Positions 31,086 through 39,873 of a DNA stretch of 64,000 bases are shown here, piece by piece. Every line of letters starts with the position of its first letter. Within the stretch, counting starts at the first letter, position 1. A model generated the notes under the pieces. That model saw nothing but the letters and a program-made list of their open reading frames with translations, searched no databases and was not told the origin of the DNA. The position numbers and the translations under genes are program-made. Origin of the DNA: Aestuariibaculum marinum (GTDB lineage: Bacteria; Bacteroidota; Bacteroidia; Flavobacteriales; Flavobacteriaceae); contig NZ_JACVXD010000002.1 of assembly GCF_014596975.1 (NCBI RefSeq), positions 490,280-554,279 of the forward strand. The letters are read 5' to 3'.

Positions 31086-32237
31086 TTAAGCGCGTTTAAG
31101 AGTTATTTGTATAGTTGTGCCTTTATCTTTTTCAGAGCGTAAAACTTTAATTTTGCCATCATGAAAGTCTTCAATAATGCGTTTGGTTAACGATAACCCC
31201 AATCCCCAGCCGCGTTTTTTTGTCGTATAGCCAGGTTCAAATATTTTATTAAAGTCTTTCTTGGCAATACCCTTTCCGGTATCAGTAACATTAACCTTTA
31301 CAATACTATCAATCTGATCAATTTCAATAATTAATTTTCCTCTGCCTTTCATGGCATCAATGGCATTTTTAACCAGATTTTCAATGGTCCAACTGTAAAG
31401 TTGTGTGTTCAAATTTACTAAAATGCTTCCTTTGGGCATAATGATTTCAAAATCAATTAGTTTGGAGGCGCGCGCTTTTAAATAATCGAAAGATTCTAAG
31501 GTTTCTTTTTTAATATCTGCTAATTCTAGGGTAGGAATTGAGCCAATTTTGCTAAAGCGTTCAGTTATGGTTTGTAACCGGTCTATATCTTTTTCAATTT
31601 CAGAGATGTAACTCGGATTAACGTTTTCAGATTTTAAGATTTCTGTCCATCCAATTAAAGAAGATAAAGGCGTACCTATTTGATGCGCTGTTTCTTTAGC
31701 CATACCCGACCATAGTTTGTTTTGGGTGGCATTTTTATTACTTCGATAGAAAAAGAAAATCACAGCTCCAAATAAGAAGACTATTAGTAATAACGCCAAT
31801 GGGTAATATTTAAGTTTATTTAAAAGTGGTGAATTACCATAATAAATGGTGCTGGCAATGGTGTTTCCAAGTTTTACTGGAATTGGTCGGTTTTCTTCGG
31901 CAAATTTTGCGATTAGTTTCTGTACGTATAGCGAGTCTTGAATTTTAGTTTCATCTAAATTTTTAAAACTACTTAAGCTACCATCTTCGTTAATAACCAG
32001 CATTGGGGTTGTTTCGTTGCTGCTCATAATTTTTAGTGTAAGATCGAGATTAGTAGCATCGTCCTCAGAGTTGATAAATTCGGTTTGAGCAAACGACCAA
32101 TTTTCCATTTTGGTACGTTCTTCTTCTTTAAAATGCTGAAAAAACTCGTAAGTTTTCCATAAAATCAAGGAAACGATAATAAGAGAGGCTGCAATAATAA
32201 CCCAGCGTAGCGTGTTACTATATTTAGTAAAAATCAT
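31086..32237 (-). CDS. Sensor histidine kinase
   Basis: A 383-residue kinase with two membrane helices (about 11-30 and 144-165) enclosing a periplasmic sensor of about 110 residues. A HisKA-type phosphoacceptor follows, ETAHQIGTPLSSL (the His follows TA), and the ATPase domain has the N box NLVKNAIDAM, DTGKGI and GWGLGLSLTKRI. There is no HAMP domain and no response regulator next to it, so it is an orphan with respect to its partner. It is paired with the downstream zinc-ribbon membrane protein. Confidence 0.9.
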   Translation of the reverse strand: MIFTKYSNTLRWVIIAASLIIVSLILWKTYEFFQHFKEEERTKMENWSFAQTEFINSEDDATNLDLTLKIMSSNETTPMLVINEDGSLSSFKNLDETKIQDSLYVQKLIAKFAEENRPIPVKLGNTIASTIYYGNSPLLNKLKYYPLALLLIVFLFGAVIFFFYRSNKNATQNKLWSGMAKETAHQIGTPLSSLIGWTEILKSENVNPSYISEIEKDIDRLQTITERFSKIGSIPTLELADIKKETLESFDYLKARASKLIDFEIIMPKGSILVNLNTQLYSWTIENLVKNAIDAMKGRGKLIIEIDQIDSIVKVNVTDTGKGIAKKDFNKIFEPGYTTKKRGWGLGLSLTKRIIEDFHDGKIKVLRSEKDKGTTIQITLKRA

Positions 32238-32330
32238 ACTATAATAATTAGTATCTAATATAATGCAAATCTGTTAATATTATTGTTTAAGTTGTTAGTA
32301 AATTGGTTTTTAGTTACAATTTAGATTAGT

Positions 32331-32338
32331 TACATTTG
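32331..32338 (+). promoter_or_regulatory. Promoter -7 element for the flavin reductase
   Basis: TACATTTG, 15 bases before the ATG. Confidence 0.55.
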
Positions 32339-32353
32339 TTGAAACAAAACTAG

Positions 32354-33223
32354 ATGCTGTCTATAGATCCGAAAGATATAAAAACCAGTTTGTTACATGG
32401 TTATTTGTTAAGTGCAGTAGCGCCAAGACCTATAGCTTTTGCCAGTACTATTGATGCTGATGGCCGTGCAAATTTATCGCCGTTTAGTTTTTTTAATGTA
32501 TTTGGGTCGAATCCGCCAATATTGGTTTTTTCGCCATCACGACGTGTTAGGGATAATACAATAAAACATACATTAAAGAATGTTGAAGCTACTCGGGAAG
32601 TGGTTATCAACGCGGTAAATTACGATATGGTTCAGCAGATGTCTTTATCGAGTTCAGATTTTCCAGAAGGGGTAAATGAGTTTGAAAAGTCAGGTTTAAC
32701 CATGTTGAAATCTGATATTGTAAAGCCATTTCGTGTAGCGGAATCTCCGGTGCAAATGGAATGTAAGGTCAACGATATTATATATTTGGGAGCTGAAGGT
32801 GGCGCTGGTAATTTAATTATCTGTGAAGTTGTAAAATTTCATATCGACGAAGACGTTTTAGATGAAAACGGTAAAGTAATTCAAGAGAAACTGGATTTGG
32901 TAGCCAGAGCTGGAGGAAGTTATTATACGAGAGCCAATAAAGGTTTTTTTGAAATCCCAAAGCCCTTAGCAACTGTTGGAATAGGAGTAGATTGTTTACC
33001 TGAAGATATAAAAAACAGCATGGTATTAACCGGTAACGATTTAGGGATGTTAGCGAATGTTGAAGCTTTACCAAGTAAGGAAGAGGTAATGACATTTGTA
33101 GCTGATTTAGGAGAGCGTTATCCTAATATAAAATCAGCCTCGCATAGAGAGAAACATAAACTGGCTCAAAATTATTTGAGTTATGGCGATGTCGATAGCG
33201 CCTGGAAAATATTATTAAGTTAG
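32354..33223 (+). CDS. Flavin reductase family (FMN-binding split barrel) protein
   Basis: A 289-residue protein whose first 200 residues match the flavin-reductase-like split barrel: LLSAVAPRPIAFASTID, NLSPFSFFNVFGSNPPI, and EFEKSGLTML. The remaining 90 residues form an extra C-terminal domain seen in Bacteroidota members. It probably reduces free flavin with NAD(P)H, or binds FMN as part of an oxidoreductase; the partner is unknown. DUF3127 follows after 36 bases. Confidence 0.85.
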   Translation: MLSIDPKDIKTSLLHGYLLSAVAPRPIAFASTIDADGRANLSPFSFFNVFGSNPPILVFSPSRRVRDNTIKHTLKNVEATREVVINAVNYDMVQQMSLSSSDFPEGVNEFEKSGLTMLKSDIVKPFRVAESPVQMECKVNDIIYLGAEGGAGNLIICEVVKFHIDEDVLDENGKVIQEKLDLVARAGGSYYTRANKGFFEIPKPLATVGIGVDCLPEDIKNSMVLTGNDLGMLANVEALPSKEEVMTFVADLGERYPNIKSASHREKHKLAQNYLSYGDVDSAWKILLS

Positions 33224-33259
33224 AGTAAATAGAGTATAAATCTGAATAAATAGAAATAC

Positions 33260-33637
33260 ATGGAAGTTCAAGGAAGAATTAAAATGATAGGAGAAACTCA
33301 ATCTTTTGGAAGTAATGGGTTTAGAAAAAGAGAAATTGTTGTAACTACTGAAGAGCAGTACCCACAACATATTATGGTTGAGTTCGTGCAGGATAAAACT
33401 GATTTATTAAACAGTTATCAAGTTGGACAACAGGTAAAGATTAGTATTAACTTACGTGGGAGAGAGTGGGTAAACCCACAAGGAGAAACAAAATATTTCA
33501 ACTCTATTCAAGGATGGCGAATTGAAGCATTACAAGCTGAAGGTTCAGGAGAAAATTTACCTCCGGTACCACCTATGGATGCTTTTGAGCCTGCAGGAAA
33601 CTTAAATGAAGACGATCACGACGATTTACCGTTCTAA
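33260..33637 (+). CDS. DUF3127 family protein with SSB-like acidic tip
   Basis: A 125-residue protein: an OB-like beta domain (VQGRIKMIGETQSFGSNGFRKREIVV ... RGREWVNPQGETKYF), a Pro-rich linker and the acidic end EDDHDDLPF. That end closely matches the SSB C-terminal tip (EDDDLPF at 7384-7401 in this window). The family's function is unknown; the architecture suggests an SSB-like or SSB-mimicking protein (inference). Confidence 0.8.
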   Translation: MEVQGRIKMIGETQSFGSNGFRKREIVVTTEEQYPQHIMVEFVQDKTDLLNSYQVGQQVKISINLRGREWVNPQGETKYFNSIQGWRIEALQAEGSGENLPPVPPMDAFEPAGNLNEDDHDDLPF

Positions 33638-33654
33638 GACGTCATAATGAATTT

Positions 33655-33692
33655 AAAAAACCTCAATGTTAAATAAATGTTGAGGTTTTTTG
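33655..33692 (+). terminator. Intrinsic terminator after DUF3127
   Basis: AAAAAACCTCAA/TTGAGGTTTTTT, 12 perfect pairs across a 13-base loop. Confidence 0.85.
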
Positions 33693-33708
33693 TTTTAATA
33701 CAAAGACT

Positions 33709-34332
33709 ATGCATTTTTTAAACCAAGACTTATGGTTCCCCGATTACAGTGAAGCCAGTGCCGATGGATTATTGGCTATAGGTGGTGATCTGTCTACAGA
33801 GCGCTTGTTGTTTGCTTATGAGTCTGGTGTTTTTCCATGGTATAGTGAGGATGAACCTATTTTGTGGTGGTCACCTGATCCGCGTTTTGTGTTGTTTCCT
33901 GAAAAATTGAAGGTTTCAAAAAGTATGCGTCAGGTCCTTCGGAATAAAAAATTCACTGTTACTATTAATAAAGATTTTAAGTCAGTAATGCAGGTGTGTT
34001 CAAAAATAAAGCGTGAAGGACAAGATGATACCTGGATCACCAACGATATGATTGATGCTTATATAAAACTTAATGAATTGGGATATGCAAAGTCTGTAGA
34101 GGTGTGGCAAGACGAAGCTTTGGTTGGCGGTTTGTATGGTGTTGATTTGGGAAATGGCGTGTTTTGCGGGGAAAGTATGTTCTCAAGAGTGAGCAATGCC
34201 AGTAAAGTAGGATTTATCACTTTTATTCAGAATAGTAACTATAAATTAATAGATTGCCAGGTGCATACTAATCATCTGGAAAGTTTAGGGGCAGAAGATA
34301 TTCCGAGATCTAAATTTTTAAAGTATTTGTAA
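33709..34332 (+). CDS. aat: Leucyl/phenylalanyl-tRNA--protein transferase
   Basis: A 207-residue N-end-rule enzyme that adds Leu or Phe to proteins with N-terminal Arg or Lys, marking them for ClpAP. The family signature is complete: FPDYSEASADGLLAIGGDLS, GVFPWYSEDEPILWWSPDPR, SVEVWQDEALVGGLYGVDLG and FCGESMFS. Length is normal. A short AAAAACT/AGTTTTT hairpin (34331-34346) follows and could stop both this gene and the convergent DUF2490 gene. Confidence 0.95.
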   Translation: MHFLNQDLWFPDYSEASADGLLAIGGDLSTERLLFAYESGVFPWYSEDEPILWWSPDPRFVLFPEKLKVSKSMRQVLRNKKFTVTINKDFKSVMQVCSKIKREGQDDTWITNDMIDAYIKLNELGYAKSVEVWQDEALVGGLYGVDLGNGVFCGESMFSRVSNASKVGFITFIQNSNYKLIDCQVHTNHLESLGAEDIPRSKFLKYL

Positions 34333-34346
34333 AAACTTTAGTTTTT

Positions 34347-35027
34347 TTAAATAGATAGACTTAAGGTGTTTAAGAAAAAAAGATAATTTCTTGAGGTTAG
34401 ATTGAAGCGTTCTAATCTGTATTCAACTCCGGTTTTAAATTTTAGTTGCTTTCCAAAATGCCAGCCGAGGTACACGGCAGTACGCTGATCGATTTCGGGA
34501 GCATCAGGTTTACTTAAACTTAATAACCCTTCAAAATAACATAACACATAAGGAGCTTCAACATCTTCATTATGTCCGCTAATTGGAAAATTAGCGGAAA
34601 ACCTATAGCGCTGTCTAAAAATAGTTTTTGATTCTAAAATTCGTTGTTCGGTTCTAAAACGATGACCAAAGCTTACTCTGGCTTTATGTTTTTGGTATTT
34701 AAACTGCTGCATAAAGCGAAGCTCGTCACTTCCAGATTCAAAAACATCACGGTGTCTATAATAAAGTCCTACTCCAATGCGGTTTGAAGAGTTTAGAGTG
34801 AATGTTGACATGTGGAAAATATCTAACTGTTGTTGCCGAAAGCTAAATGTCTTGTTCTCGAACAAAAAATAACGAGAGCGTCCTGTGAAACTTATGTTGT
34901 AGTTGCTGGTTGCACTGTAATGTAGTACAAAGGAAGTCTCACCAAGTATTCCAGAATGATCTTGTGCTTTTATAGTATGAATAAAACAGGAGAGGCCGAT
35001 ATAAAGAAAAAGGTATTTTAATTTCAT
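34347..35027 (-). CDS. DUF2490 family outer-membrane protein
   Basis: A 226-residue exported protein with a signal peptide (cleavage near TIKAQ), rich in alternating beta-strand patterns and ending in aromatic-hydrophobic strands. RFRTEQRI and RQRYRFSANFPI are typical of DUF2490. It probably forms a small outer-membrane beta-barrel; function unknown. It lies 74 bases downstream of tag on the same strand. Confidence 0.75.
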   Translation of the reverse strand: MKLKYLFLYIGLSCFIHTIKAQDHSGILGETSFVLHYSATSNYNISFTGRSRYFLFENKTFSFRQQQLDIFHMSTFTLNSSNRIGVGLYYRHRDVFESGSDELRFMQQFKYQKHKARVSFGHRFRTEQRILESKTIFRQRYRFSANFPISGHNEDVEAPYVLCYFEGLLSLSKPDAPEIDQRTAVYLGWHFGKQLKFKTGVEYRLERFNLTSRNYLFFLNTLSLSI

Positions 35028-35101
35028 AAGCTTTAAACACCGGTCTTATTTTGAGTTTTTAATACCATAAAAAGAGTTTTAGCAAAGATAGGAGAACTAA
35101 A

Positions 35102-35668
35102 TTACACTTGGTTATATCTAAAACAATTAACCTCATGATCGTTAACCATGCCAGTGGCCTGCATGTGGGCATAAATAACTGTCGAGCCAACAAACTTAAA
35201 CCCTCGTTTTTTTAAATCCTTACTCAGGGTATCACTTATGGGGGTTGTTGCAGGAGCTTCTTTGTAATCTTTAATTTTGTTTTTTATAGGTGTATCCTTC
35301 ACAAAACTCCAGATGTATTTACTAAAGCTTCCAAATTCATCCTGAATATCCATAAAGGCTTGGGCATTGGTTACAGTAGCTTTTACTTTAAGTTTATTTC
35401 TTATAATGCCCGCATCTTCCAGCAGGCTATCTATTTTAGATTGCTCGTAACTCGCTATCTTTTTGTAATCGAAGTTATCAAACGCTTTTCTGAAGTTTTC
35501 ACGTTTTCTTAAAATGGTAATCCAACTTAGTCCGGCCTGAAAGGTTTCTAAAATTAAAAACTCAAAAAGCGTGGCGTCATCATAAACAGGAACACCCCAT
35601 TCTTCATCGTGGTAGGCCTCATAAAGTGGGTCGCCAACACACCAGCCACATCTGTGTTTTTCATTCAT
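35102..35668 (-). CDS. tag: DNA-3-methyladenine glycosylase I
   Basis: A 188-residue Tag enzyme that removes 3-methyladenine from DNA. CGWC at the N-terminus, YHDEEWGVP, the ETFQAGLSWITILRKRENF core, and the C-terminal TGMVNDHEVNCFRY are all there. The N-terminal Cys and the C-terminal His and Cys are the zinc ligands. Length is standard. Confidence 0.95.
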   Translation of the reverse strand: MNEKHRCGWCVGDPLYEAYHDEEWGVPVYDDATLFEFLILETFQAGLSWITILRKRENFRKAFDNFDYKKIASYEQSKIDSLLEDAGIIRNKLKVKATVTNAQAFMDIQDEFGSFSKYIWSFVKDTPIKNKIKDYKEAPATTPISDTLSKDLKKRGFKFVGSTVIYAHMQATGMVNDHEVNCFRYNQV

Positions 35669-35734
35669 TGTATTTTCTGTAAGGATTTATGTAAAAGTAT
35701 GACAAAAATCATTTTAAATGAAGGAGTGACCATC

Positions 35735-35742
35735 TAATTTTG
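35735..35742 (+). promoter_or_regulatory. Promoter -7 element for the thioredoxin-like gene
   Basis: TAATTTTG, 21 bases before the ATG. Confidence 0.55.
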
Positions 35743-35763
35743 TCCCAGATAATAGCATAAACT

Positions 35764-36381
35764 ATGAAGTCAATAATAAAAACCAGTTTAGATCGTAGTA
35801 TGTCGTATGAGGCATACAGAGATTTAGTAAAACGTTTAGCCGAAGAGCATTCGACTACCGGATCCGAACAAACCGAAGGTCATAAAGATTTTACCAAACT
35901 TAATGACAGACGTATGAGACGTTGGGATAAAACGATAAAAATACCTGAGGTTTCTCAAAAGCGTATTTCTAAGTTGACTCAAGACATCACCTGGTTGGTT
36001 ATTGCTGAGAGTTGGTGTGGCGATGCCGCTCATGTTTTGCCAGTACTTAAAAAGATTGCCGATGTTAATCCGCATATAACATACCGTGTGGTGCTTCGTG
36101 ATGAAAATCCTGAGTTGATGGATGCCTTTTTAACCAAGGGCGCACGATCGATTCCTAAGGTTATTATTATTGACGATAATACAGGTGAAGTATTAAGTGC
36201 TTATGGCCCAAGACCAAGTGAAGCGACAACTTATGTGCAACGATTTATTGCTAAAAACGGAAAATTGACTCCTGAATTTAAAGAGGATTTACAGCATTGG
36301 TATAATAGTGACAAAGGACAAAATATTGTTAATGATGTCACCGAAATACTATGTGGATTAGAATCTAAGGTTTGCCTATAA
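35764..36381 (+). CDS. Thioredoxin-like protein with a CxxA site
   Basis: A 205-residue cytosolic protein with a thioredoxin fold in its second half (TWLVIAESWCGDAAHVLPVLKKIA, SIPKVIIIDD). The active-site motif is WCGDA: only the first of the two redox cysteines is present. Two further cysteines lie at the C-terminus (LCGLESKVC). A monothiol or non-catalytic role is likely; the family is common in Bacteroidota without a defined function. Its 3' end overlaps the convergent tonB gene by 17 bases. Confidence 0.8.
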   Translation: MKSIIKTSLDRSMSYEAYRDLVKRLAEEHSTTGSEQTEGHKDFTKLNDRRMRRWDKTIKIPEVSQKRISKLTQDITWLVIAESWCGDAAHVLPVLKKIADVNPHITYRVVLRDENPELMDAFLTKGARSIPKVIIIDDNTGEVLSAYGPRPSEATTYVQRFIAKNGKLTPEFKEDLQHWYNSDKGQNIVNDVTEILCGLESKVCL

Positions 36382-37090
36382 AGTTAAAGGTAATTGTCCC
36401 AACTTGTGAAGGCTTCGAAGCGTCTTCGCTAAAAGTGGCTTCTCTGGCATATTCCAGAGCGTGTTCCTTTAGACATTGATTGTCTGAAGTCGATGAACCG
36501 TTTATAGAGGCTTCGGTAACAGTGCCTTGCGAATTTACAGTGATATTAACAACAATTTTTCCGCCTTCCTCACATAGGTAAATTGGGGTAGGCATAAAGT
36601 TGTGCGTTCTGTCTTTAAGAGAGTAGCTCATGGTACTCTTCTTGTTAACGCCTTCGCTTTTTTGCTGTTTTAGAAGCTCGCTTACTTTATTAAAGGCTGA
36701 TAATTCTTCTTGTTTTATGGCTTTATCTTCCGAAAAATGCTCACCTAAAGCATTTGTGTTATCACTGTCGCCGGTATCTGTATTGGTATTGGTTTTAGGT
36801 ACGTAATCTTCGGGAGGTGCTATAGTTTTATAGGCTTGAGCAAAATGCTTGCTGTTATCAGTTTCATTAAAGGCCTGATTGGTTTCCGCTTTACTACCTT
36901 GTAGTTGTTCTAAAGCTTCCAAAACTTTAATTTCTTCTTCAGTTAATTCCTCTTCAGGCTCCATTTCATAATAGCTTTCTGCTATTTGTTCGCTTTGCTG
37001 TTTTAAATGAAGATTGAATACAAAAAGGATGACGGTTCCTGTGATAAGAAGCGTAATGAGTAGGGCTTTATGTTGATCTGTTAGGCGCAA
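36365..37090 (-). CDS. TonB-like energy transducer
   Basis: A 241-residue protein with one N-terminal membrane helix (about residues 8-27), a long acidic then Asn/Thr-rich periplasmic stretch, and a TonB C-terminal domain (GKIVVNITVNSQGTVTEASINGSST ... ATFSEDASKPSQVGTITFNF). It would energise the TonB-dependent receptors, two of which are in this window. ExbB and ExbD are not here. An in-frame stop lies 33 bases upstream with no ATG after it, so the start is probably TTG at 37090. Third gene of uppP-truB-tonB. Confidence 0.8.
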   Translation of the reverse strand: MRLTDQHKALLITLLITGTVILFVFNLHLKQQSEQIAESYYEMEPEEELTEEEIKVLEALEQLQGSKAETNQAFNETDNSKHFAQAYKTIAPPEDYVPKTNTNTDTGDSDNTNALGEHFSEDKAIKQEELSAFNKVSELLKQQKSEGVNKKSTMSYSLKDRTHNFMPTPIYLCEEGGKIVVNITVNSQGTVTEASINGSSTSDNQCLKEHALEYAREATFSEDASKPSQVGTITFNFIGKP

Positions 37091-37135
37091 ATCGAGTTGT
37101 TTTTTGGGGTAATTCTACTTGAAATATACGTAAAA

Positions 37136-37837
37136 TTACTCAATTTGGTTGTTTAGCGAACTTATGAAGTCTTCAATGCTTACTCCTTCTTTAACATCAA
37201 AATCACCTATTTTTGTACGCCTTAACGCTGATAAATGGCCGCCGGAATTTAGCGCTTTTCCAAAATCGTGAGCTAAAGAACGAATATAGGTGCCTTTGCT
37301 ACAAATCACTCTAAAATCAACTTCCAAGCCATTAATGTTAGTGATTTCAAATTCCGCGATATTAATATTTCGAGGTTTAATTTCAACATCTTCACCAGCA
37401 CGGGCAAATTCATATAAACGCTTGCCGTCTTTTTTTAATGCGGAAAAAACAGGCGGGTATTGCTCAATATCTCCAATAAACTGTTTGGTGGTTTCTCTAA
37501 TTAAATCTTCTGTGATATGCTCTGTCGGAAAGGTCTCGTTGATTTCAGTTTCTAAATCGTAAGAAGGCGTCGTGCTTCCTAAAACAATGGTCCCAGTGTA
37601 TTCTTTTATTTGTGCTTGAAACGAATCGATTTGTTTGGTCATTTTACCTGTGCAAATCACCAATAATCCAGTGGCTAAAGGGTCTAATGTACCGGCGTGA
37701 CCTACTTTAATCTTTTTTAGTTTAAAGGCTTGCTTTATTTCCCAGCGCAGTTTGTTAACCACTTGAAACGAGGTCCAGTTTAGAGGTTTGTCTATGAGTA
37801 ATACTTTACCCGCTTGGAATGCTTCTAGTGAGTTCAT
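37136..37837 (-). CDS. truB: tRNA pseudouridine(55) synthase
   Basis: A 233-residue TruB that makes pseudouridine 55 in the T loop of tRNAs. The catalytic Asp is in GHAGTLDPLATGLL. KPLNWTSFQVV and the C-terminal CSKGTYIRSLAHDFGKAL complete the signature. It lacks the longer PUA tail seen in E. coli, as is usual for this lineage. The start is one base past the uppP stop codon. Confidence 0.95.
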   Translation of the reverse strand: MNSLEAFQAGKVLLIDKPLNWTSFQVVNKLRWEIKQAFKLKKIKVGHAGTLDPLATGLLVICTGKMTKQIDSFQAQIKEYTGTIVLGSTTPSYDLETEINETFPTEHITEDLIRETTKQFIGDIEQYPPVFSALKKDGKRLYEFARAGEDVEIKPRNINIAEFEITNINGLEVDFRVICSKGTYIRSLAHDFGKALNSGGHLSALRRTKIGDFDVKEGVSIEDFISSLNNQIE

Positions 37838-37838
37838 A

Positions 37839-38636
37839 CTAGCTGTTTAAAATTGAAAATAGAATTGCAATTAATCCAACAATAGCACAGTATACCGCAA
37901 AATAGGTGAGTTTGCTTTTTTTAACTAAAGCAATCATCCAGGTGCAGGCAAATAAACCAGCTATAAACGCTGCAATAAAACCAATAGAAAGCGATGTGAA
38001 ATGTGTGCTGTCGTAAGTTAGGTCCCCACTTAAAATATCTTTGGCAATCTTTCCAAAAATTAATGGTACGACCATTAAAAATGAAAACCGTGCGGCTTTC
38101 GTTTTATCGTTACCAAGTAACACCGAAGTTGATATGGTTGCTCCCGAACGTGAAATGCCAGGAAGCATAGCAATGGCTTGAGAAATGCCTATAACAAACG
38201 CATTTGTGAAAGATACTTTTTTATTGGTGTCTTTGGCTTTGTCTGCAAAGAATAGTAACGCTGCCGTTATAATTAACATGCTACCAACTAACAGGATGTT
38301 ACCGCCAAAAAGAGCTTCTAGTTGTTCTTCAAAAAATAAGCCGACAATAACAGCGGGAATCATGGAAATCACAATCTTGGCAACAAATTGTAAATCGTCA
38401 TTCCATTTAAATTGTAACGCCCCTTTAATAAGTTCCAGAATGTCTTTTCTAAAAACAACAATGGTACTTAAAGCGGTAGCGAAGTGTAAAACAACTGTGA
38501 AAAGCAGACTTTCTTCCGGGACAGACTGGTCGCCTAAAATGGCTTTTCCTATTTCTAAATGTCCACTTGACGATACTGGTAAAAATTCGGTTAGCCCTTG
38601 AATAATACCAAGAATGATAGCGTTTATTATATCCAT
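37839..38636 (-). CDS. uppP: Undecaprenyl-diphosphatase
   Basis: A 265-residue inner-membrane protein with about eight helices that recycles undecaprenyl diphosphate for peptidoglycan and other wall polymers (BacA family). Active-site motifs are GLTEFLPVSSSGHLEIG and PGISRSGATIS. It starts the uppP-truB-tonB operon, with a perfect -7 element only four bases before its ATG. Confidence 0.96.
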   Translation of the reverse strand: MDIINAIILGIIQGLTEFLPVSSSGHLEIGKAILGDQSVPEESLLFTVVLHFATALSTIVVFRKDILELIKGALQFKWNDDLQFVAKIVISMIPAVIVGLFFEEQLEALFGGNILLVGSMLIITAALLFFADKAKDTNKKVSFTNAFVIGISQAIAMLPGISRSGATISTSVLLGNDKTKAARFSFLMVVPLIFGKIAKDILSGDLTYDSTHFTSLSIGFIAAFIAGLFACTWMIALVKKSKLTYFAVYCAIVGLIAILFSILNS

Positions 38637-38640
38637 GGGG

Positions 38641-38648
38641 CAAAAATA
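38641..38648 (-). promoter_or_regulatory. Promoter -7 element abutting the uppP start
   Basis: TATTTTTG followed by CCCC and then the ATG: transcription should begin at or inside the start codon, giving a leaderless or nearly leaderless mRNA. Confidence 0.5.
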
Positions 38649-38745
38649 TTAAAATAGCGGTATAATTGGTGGTCGATAGTCGAAACTTTAAATGATTAAT
38701 TAGTATTTTGTTCGATAATCAAGATTGGATTTTATTCTTAATATC

Positions 38746-39873
38746 ATGAAAATTATTATTGCGCCCGATAAATTTAAAAATTCCTTATCTGCTTTAGGTT
38801 TTTGTGAAGCTACTGAGAGAGGTGTACTTTCTGTAACTCCTGATGCCGATATATTAAAATTACCTTTGGCTGATGGCGGTGATGGCACTATTGATATTGT
38901 TAAATACTATTTGGGAGGAGACACTGTAAAGGTAATGGTGCATAATCCTTTTTTTAAACTGATTCAAGCATCATATCTATATGCTGAAACTACTAAAACT
39001 GCCTTTATTGAAATGGCGGAAGCTTCTGGATATAAATTGCTAAAACCTGAAGAACTTAATTGTAAACAAGCAACGACATATGGTACAGGAGAATTGATTC
39101 TTGATGCTATCAATAAAGGGGCTAAAACTATTATTTTGGGTATTGGAGGCAGTGCGACCAACGATTGTGGTATTGGTATGGCTAAGGCTTTAGGGTATCG
39201 GTTTTTAGATGATTTTGATGAAGGTGTTAAGCCGATTGGTGCAAATTTAAGTCGTATAAAAACAATAGATACATCTCGTGTGCATCCTAAACTTAAAGAC
39301 ATTGAATTTAAAGTGGCCTGCGATGTGAGTAATCCGTTATATGGAGAACAAGGTGCCGCAAGAGTCTATGCGAAACAAAAAGGTGCGTCTAATGACGAAA
39401 TTAAAATGTTGGATAGGGGGTTAGAAGATTTTGCAAAAGTGATACAAAAGACTTTTCATATTAATCCGCAAGAAGAGAAAGGAGCAGGGGCTGCTGGAGG
39501 CATGGGGATTGCTTCAAAAATATTTTTGAATGGGGATTTAAAACCAGGTGTGGAATTAATAAAAGAATTAGCCGATTTCGATAATAAACTTCAGGGTGCT
39601 AATTGGATTATTACCGGTGAAGGCTGTTTAGATGCACAAACTTTATCGGGTAAAACGATTCAAGGCGTGCTGTCTTCCGCGAAAGCGAAACAAATACAAG
39701 TTGCTGCCTTTTGTGGAGATATTAAATTGCCAGAGCAGTACATAAAAAACTTAGGAATAGATTATTCCGATAAGGTGTTAAGTTACAGTAAAACTACTGA
39801 GGACGCGATGAAAAATGCCAAACATTATGTGAGCCATATGGCTAAAGTGTTTGCTGAATTTTTACGGGAATAA
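38746..39873 (+). CDS. Glycerate kinase
   Basis: A 375-residue glycerate kinase of the GarK/GlxK family: MKIIIAPDKFKNSLSA, LPLADGGDGT, GTGELILDAINKGAKTIILGIGGSATNDCGIGMA and GAAGGMG are all present. It phosphorylates D-glycerate with ATP in the cytosol. The ATG at 38746 is preferred over an upstream TTG because it gives the family's usual N-terminus. Its TAA touches the stop codon of the convergent DUF3098 gene with no spacer, and it separates ftsX-DUF3098 from uppP-truB. Confidence 0.92.
   Translation: MKIIIAPDKFKNSLSALGFCEATERGVLSVTPDADILKLPLADGGDGTIDIVKYYLGGDTVKVMVHNPFFKLIQASYLYAETTKTAFIEMAEASGYKLLKPEELNCKQATTYGTGELILDAINKGAKTIILGIGGSATNDCGIGMAKALGYRFLDDFDEGVKPIGANLSRIKTIDTSRVHPKLKDIEFKVACDVSNPLYGEQGAARVYAKQKGASNDEIKMLDRGLEDFAKVIQKTFHINPQEEKGAGAAGGMGIASKIFLNGDLKPGVELIKELADFDNKLQGANWIITGEGCLDAQTLSGKTIQGVLSSAKAKQIQVAAFCGDIKLPEQYIKNLGIDYSDKVLSYSKTTEDAMKNAKHYVSHMAKVFAEFLRE

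Noticed and set aside
38185-38601. 138-codon ORF antisense to uppP
   Set aside because: Shadow frame with membrane-gene complement composition; uppP is certain.
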